Below are positions 41,787 through 44,973 of a stretch of 44,973 bases of DNA, in pieces. Below the pieces are notes generated by a model. That model was given only the letters and a program-made list of their open reading frames with translations. It was not told where the DNA came from and made no database searches. Made by a program: the position numbers and the translations under genes. Positions within the stretch are counted from its first letter, which is position 1, and every line of letters begins with the position of its first letter. This DNA comes from an uncultured Lentisphaerota bacterium (lineage in GTDB: Bacteria; Verrucomicrobiota; Kiritimatiellia; RFP12; UBA1067), in contig ONRL01000022.1 of the NCBI GenBank assembly GCA_900320225.1, forward strand, positions 1-44,973, written 5' to 3'.

Positions 41787-41819
41787 GGGCGACGGGTCAA
41801 TCCCCGTCGCCCATTTTTT
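41787..41819 (+). terminator. Rho-independent terminator
   Basis: GGGCGACGGG (41787-41796), loop TCAATC, CCCGTCGCCC (41803-41812), then ATTTTTT. The perfect 10-bp GC-rich stem with a T-run is the clearest terminator in the window; it ends the KDAAK lipoprotein transcript. Confidence 0.92.
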
Positions 41820-41844
41820 CAAGAAGTTTGAACGGAGGAATCCC

Positions 41845-44800
41845 ATGAAAGCTGGAATGGTTTGTTGCGCGGCCGCAATGGCGTGTGCCAGTGCTCACGC
41901 CCTTACGCTCGAGGACGGTTTTCGCAATCCGCCCAACTCGGCGAAGCCGCACACGTGGTACCACATGATGAACGGCAACGTCACGAAGGAGGGCATCACC
42001 TGCGACTTCGAGGCGCTCGCGAGAGCCGGCGTCGGCGGCGTGCAGATGTTCGACGCGGGCTGCAACATTCCGCCGGGTTCGCTCGACTTCAACTCCCCCG
42101 AATGGTTTGACATGTTCAAGCACGCCGCCTCGGAGGCGCGGCGTCTCGGACTGGAAATCTGCATCCCCAACTGCTCCGGTTGGTCGTCCTCCGGCGGGCC
42201 CTGGAACATGCCCTCAAACGGCATGAAGTTCGTCACCTGGCGCGAGGTGAAGACGACCGGGCCCTCGAAGTTCCACGCGAAGCTGCCGCGCGACATGAAC
42301 GACCACGGGTTCTATGAGGACATCGCCGTGGTCGCGTTCCCCACGCCGCCCGCGGAGGCGCGTACGTTCCCGGATGTGAAGACCACGATCTCCGGATCCT
42401 CGTTCCTCCTGTCCTCCGACAAGCCTTTTACCGCGCCGGCCGTCATGTTCCAGATCTCCTACGGACAGCTCTGGGGCGGGGACGCCGTGGTGGACGTGGA
42501 GACGTCGGCGGATGGTACGTCCTTCACGCGCTTCGAGTCGTTCCGCATTCCGCTCGCGCGTTCCGGCGTAGGGAACCACGGCGAGCGTTTCCACACGTTC
42601 CCCGCTCCCGTGACCGCGCGCGCGATCCGCATCACGTTTTCGAAGAGCCCCACGGCCCTCAGACTGCTCGCCGCGCGTCCCGAGGCACGGGCGAAACTCT
42701 CCAACCTCTCCGCCAAGACCTTCGCCGTGCGCCAAGAGTGCGCGCGCGACACGGTGGCCGTCGGGGCGGACCAGACGGTCCCGAAGGGTGAGGTGCGCGA
42801 CATCACAGCCCATCTCGCGGCCGATGGTACGCTTGACTGGAACGTGCCCGCCGGCGACTGGACGATCGTGCGCATCGGCTACCTCTGCAACGGCCGCTGC
42901 AACCATCCCGCGTCCGACCACGGCAAGGGTCTGGAGGTGGACAAGCTTTCCGCCTCCGCGATGGACTACCACTTCAACCAGTACGTGACGCGCCTCTGCG
43001 AGCATCTTGGATCGCTTGCGGGCGCCGTCGAGAGCGGCTTCAACAACATCCTCGTGGACAGCTACGAGGTCGCTTCGCAGAACTGGACGCAGGGCTTCGA
43101 CAAGACTTTCGAGGCGCGCATGGGCTACTCGCTCCGTCCGTATCTGCCCGTCTTCGCGGGCCGCATCGTGGGAAGCGTGGACGAAAGCGAGCGCTTCCTC
43201 GAGGACTTCCGCCGCGTGGTGGCCGACCTCTTCGCGGAGAACTACGCCGGACGCCTTTACGGCAACGCGCCGTGCGACAACCTCCAGTACGGGCAGGACG
43301 TGGACGTGCCAATGGGCGAGTTCTGGTCGCACGCCAAGTCCGGCGACCATGGCATGGGCTCGGGCAACGGGCGCTTCGCCTCCTATCTCGCGCACGTGTG
43401 GGGGCGCCGCTACGCCGCCACGGAGTCCTTCACGGCCGACCCCGGCAGCGGTGGACGCTGGCTTACCACGCCGTTCTCCATCAAGGCGCAGGGCGACGGC
43501 GTCTACTGCGAGGGCGTCAACCGCATCATCTACCACCGCTTCACGCACCAGCCCTGGCCGGGCAACAAGTACCTGCCCGGCATGACCATGGGCCGCTGGG
43601 GCATGCATCTCGACCGTACGCAGACGTGGTGGGAGTTCTCCGGTCCGTGGTTCGCCTACCAGGCGCGCTGCCAGTGGATGCTGCAGGAGGGCACGTTCGT
43701 GGCCGACGCGCTCTACTTCTGTGGCGAGCAGGCGCCGAACCAGGGTGGCAACACGGACGGCTCCGCCGGCGTACGCGGGAGGGAGATGGCGCTGCCCGCC
43801 GGCTACAATTGGGACATCTGCGCCACGAAGGCGCTGAAGATGCTGAAGGTCGTGGACGGTTGCGTCGTGGTGCCCGGCGGCGTGTCGTACCGTCTTCTCA
43901 TCCTGCCGCCGCGCGATACGATGTCCGAAGATGTCCTCCGCACGGTCGATGCCCTCATCGACGCCGGCGCGAAGGTCTGCGGCATGGTGAAGCCCGTGCG
44001 CGCACCTGGCCTGCGCGGATATCCCACGGCCGATGGTCGCGTCAGTGCCCTCGCCGAGAAGGTGTGGGCGAAGGGCGTGCTTATGTGCCGTCCGGCCGAG
44101 GCGCTTGAACAACTCGGCATCAAGCCCGACTTCGCCTCCGAGGAGAAGGACCCAGCACCGCAGTGGATCCACCGCCGCAACGACGGCGCGGACTGGTATT
44201 TCGTGGCGCTCAACAACGTGAGGACGCGGACGTTCGAGGTCTCGCTGCGTCAGACCGGACGTGCGCCTGAGATTTGGGACGCCGAGACGGGTGCGGCGCG
44301 TCCCGCCGACGTGTGGCGGGAGGCGGACGGGCGCATCTACGTGACGCTCACGTTCCCGCCGAGCGGCAGCGCGTTCGTGGTGTTTCGTTCGGTCGCGCAG
44401 GAGCGCGACCCTCCCCGGCATGTTGTGGACGTGGCGGTGAAGGCGACGCCGCGTCCAGAGCCGGTGGAGCACGAGGCGAAGCATACGCTGACGATCAAGA
44501 AGGCGCTCTACGGCGTCTTCGCCACGCCGGGGCGTCCAGACTGCTCGGAGGTGTCCTCCTATCTGAAGCCTGGCGTGCGCGTGGCTGTGAAAAACGAAGC
44601 GCTTGGCGGCGATCCCGCGTCGATGCAGCACAAGGCGCTGGAGGTCATCTACGTGCTGGACGGACAGGAGAAGCGCGATGAGGTGAAGGAGCACGCCTCC
44701 TACACCTTGCCTGTCGGCGCGAAGCTGAAGAGCGCGTGGTACGGCGTGATCGATCCCAAGTGGAAGCCGGCCGAGGACGTGGTGGTCGACATCACGAAGA

Positions 44801-44973
44801 AGATCGCCGCGAAAGTGAAGGACGGAAAAGTTTCCGTCAAGATCGACAACGGCCTCGCCGGCGGCGACCCGATCTACCTCACGAAGAAGGTCGGGCGCAT
44901 CACCTACACCTACGACGGCGTGGAGAAGACGGTGACGGTTGAGGAGAACGCGACGTTCACCGTGCCACCCTCG
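41845..44973 (+). CDS. GH106 alpha-L-rhamnosidase-like glycosidase, 3' partial
   Basis: The frame is open from ATG 41845 to the window end (1043 codons, no stop). A signal peptide (MKAGMVCCAAAMACASAHA) precedes a GH106 barrel: KPHTWYHMMNGNVTKEGITCDFEALARAGVGGVQMFD is the family opening, with SPEWFDMFKHAASEARRLGLEICIPNCSGWSSSGGPW. Candidate catalytic acids are Glu408 in VDSYEV and Glu527 in ATESFT. Beta-sandwich domains follow, as in long GH106 enzymes. It would remove L-rhamnose from plant pectin (RG-II) or bacterial glycans outside the cell. GGAGGA 5 bases upstream fixes the start. A hairpin repeat (44388-44416) is translated inside the C-terminal region. It follows the terminator of the lipoprotein gene; its own promoter is not clear. 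Confidence 0.85.
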   Translation, partial: MKAGMVCCAAAMACASAHALTLEDGFRNPPNSAKPHTWYHMMNGNVTKEGITCDFEALARAGVGGVQMFDAGCNIPPGSLDFNSPEWFDMFKHAASEARRLGLEICIPNCSGWSSSGGPWNMPSNGMKFVTWREVKTTGPSKFHAKLPRDMNDHGFYEDIAVVAFPTPPAEARTFPDVKTTISGSSFLLSSDKPFTAPAVMFQISYGQLWGGDAVVDVETSADGTSFTRFESFRIPLARSGVGNHGERFHTFPAPVTARAIRITFSKSPTALRLLAARPEARAKLSNLSAKTFAVRQECARDTVAVGADQTVPKGEVRDITAHLAADGTLDWNVPAGDWTIVRIGYLCNGRCNHPASDHGKGLEVDKLSASAMDYHFNQYVTRLCEHLGSLAGAVESGFNNILVDSYEVASQNWTQGFDKTFEARMGYSLRPYLPVFAGRIVGSVDESERFLEDFRRVVADLFAENYAGRLYGNAPCDNLQYGQDVDVPMGEFWSHAKSGDHGMGSGNGRFASYLAHVWGRRYAATESFTADPGSGGRWLTTPFSIKAQGDGVYCEGVNRIIYHRFTHQPWPGNKYLPGMTMGRWGMHLDRTQTWWEFSGPWFAYQARCQWMLQEGTFVADALYFCGEQAPNQGGNTDGSAGVRGREMALPAGYNWDICATKALKMLKVVDGCVVVPGGVSYRLLILPPRDTMSEDVLRTVDALIDAGAKVCGMVKPVRAPGLRGYPTADGRVSALAEKVWAKGVLMCRPAEALEQLGIKPDFASEEKDPAPQWIHRRNDGADWYFVALNNVRTRTFEVSLRQTGRAPEIWDAETGAARPADVWREADGRIYVTLTFPPSGSAFVVFRSVAQERDPPRHVVDVAVKATPRPEPVEHEAKHTLTIKKALYGVFATPGRPDCSEVSSYLKPGVRVAVKNEALGGDPASMQHKALEVIYVLDGQEKRDEVKEHASYTLPVGAKLKSAWYGVIDPKWKPAEDVVVDITKKIAAKVKDGKVSVKIDNGLAGGDPIYLTKKVGRITYTYDGVEKTVTVEENATFTVPPS
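44388..44416. repeat. REP-like hairpin inside the GH106 gene
   Basis: TTC then GGTCGCGC-AGGA-GCGCGACC (44391-44410) then CTCCCC: the same unit as at 27226. Here it is read in frame as FRSVAQERDPP at a domain junction of the glycosidase. Confidence 0.8.

Noticed and set aside
42214-44694. 826-codon open frame on the - strand opposite the GH106 gene
   Set aside because: Same shadow effect; the + strand frame has a signal peptide, ribosome site and clear GH106 motifs.
1-44973. tRNA or rRNA genes
   Set aside because: No GTTCRA T-loop with matching acceptor stem and no conserved rRNA segment noticed in intergenic regions; a tRNAscan run would settle it.

Overview
The window reads as GC-rich chromosomal DNA from a PVC-superphylum bacterium, most likely a gut or rumen Kiritimatiellota/Verrucomicrobiota lineage. 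This is an inference from gene content: DUF5107-TPR protein, GH29 and GH106 glycosidases, a PF12831-type FAD oxidoreductase, type III glutamine synthetase, and many secreted proteins. No rRNA or tRNA was found to confirm it. Nearly all genes lie on the + strand; only two are on the - strand.

Layout. 1-1626: end of recN, then hisH-hisF, in ordinary high-GC sequence. 1627-15600: an accessory block of clearly different composition, much AT-richer from about 4800 to 15530. It opens with defence-type genes: a DUF4062/ATPase/HTH protein with a 21-bp tandem repeat, a 28-codon remnant resembling the start of a CRISPR-associated CARF/ring-nuclease protein, and a YhcG-type PD-(D/E)XK nuclease. It continues with one compact operon: a Cys-rich PD-(D/E)XK-like protein, a radical SAM/SPASM enzyme, a 136-aa peptide with 19 cysteines mostly spaced every fourth residue, and three large Sel1-repeat proteins (707, 853 and 1184 aa). 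This operon is the best candidate for an undescribed system: a CXXX-type RiPP cluster joined to a nuclease-like protein and a Sel1 scaffold set.

15600-25505: a lipoprotein, then a tightly packed glycan operon: a DUF5107/TPR protein split by a frameshift, an N-acetylneuraminate-lyase-like aldolase, a secreted barnase, a barstar fused in frame to a nitroreductase, a GH29 fucosidase, MutY and a small membrane protein. 25553-36669: housekeeping and membrane genes: glycyl-tRNA synthetase, a divergent pair (LpxL-like acyltransferase operon on -, type III glutamine synthetase on +), a dicarboxylate/amino-acid symporter, a UvrD-type helicase with an RGG-rich tail, and a YfhO-like membrane protein. 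36723-44973: secreted catabolic enzymes (FAD oxidoreductase, alpha/beta hydrolase, C45-like peptidase), a KDAAK-repeat lipoprotein with a textbook promoter and terminator, and a GH106 rhamnosidase cut by the window end.

Two genome-scale signals recur. The first is an extended -10 promoter, TGGTATAAT, without a -35 box and often only about 8-13 bases from the start codon, which suggests leaderless or near-leaderless mRNAs. The second is a short hairpin repeat built on GGTCGCGC-AGGA-GCGCGACC, seen at three loci; two copies lie inside coding sequence and are translated.
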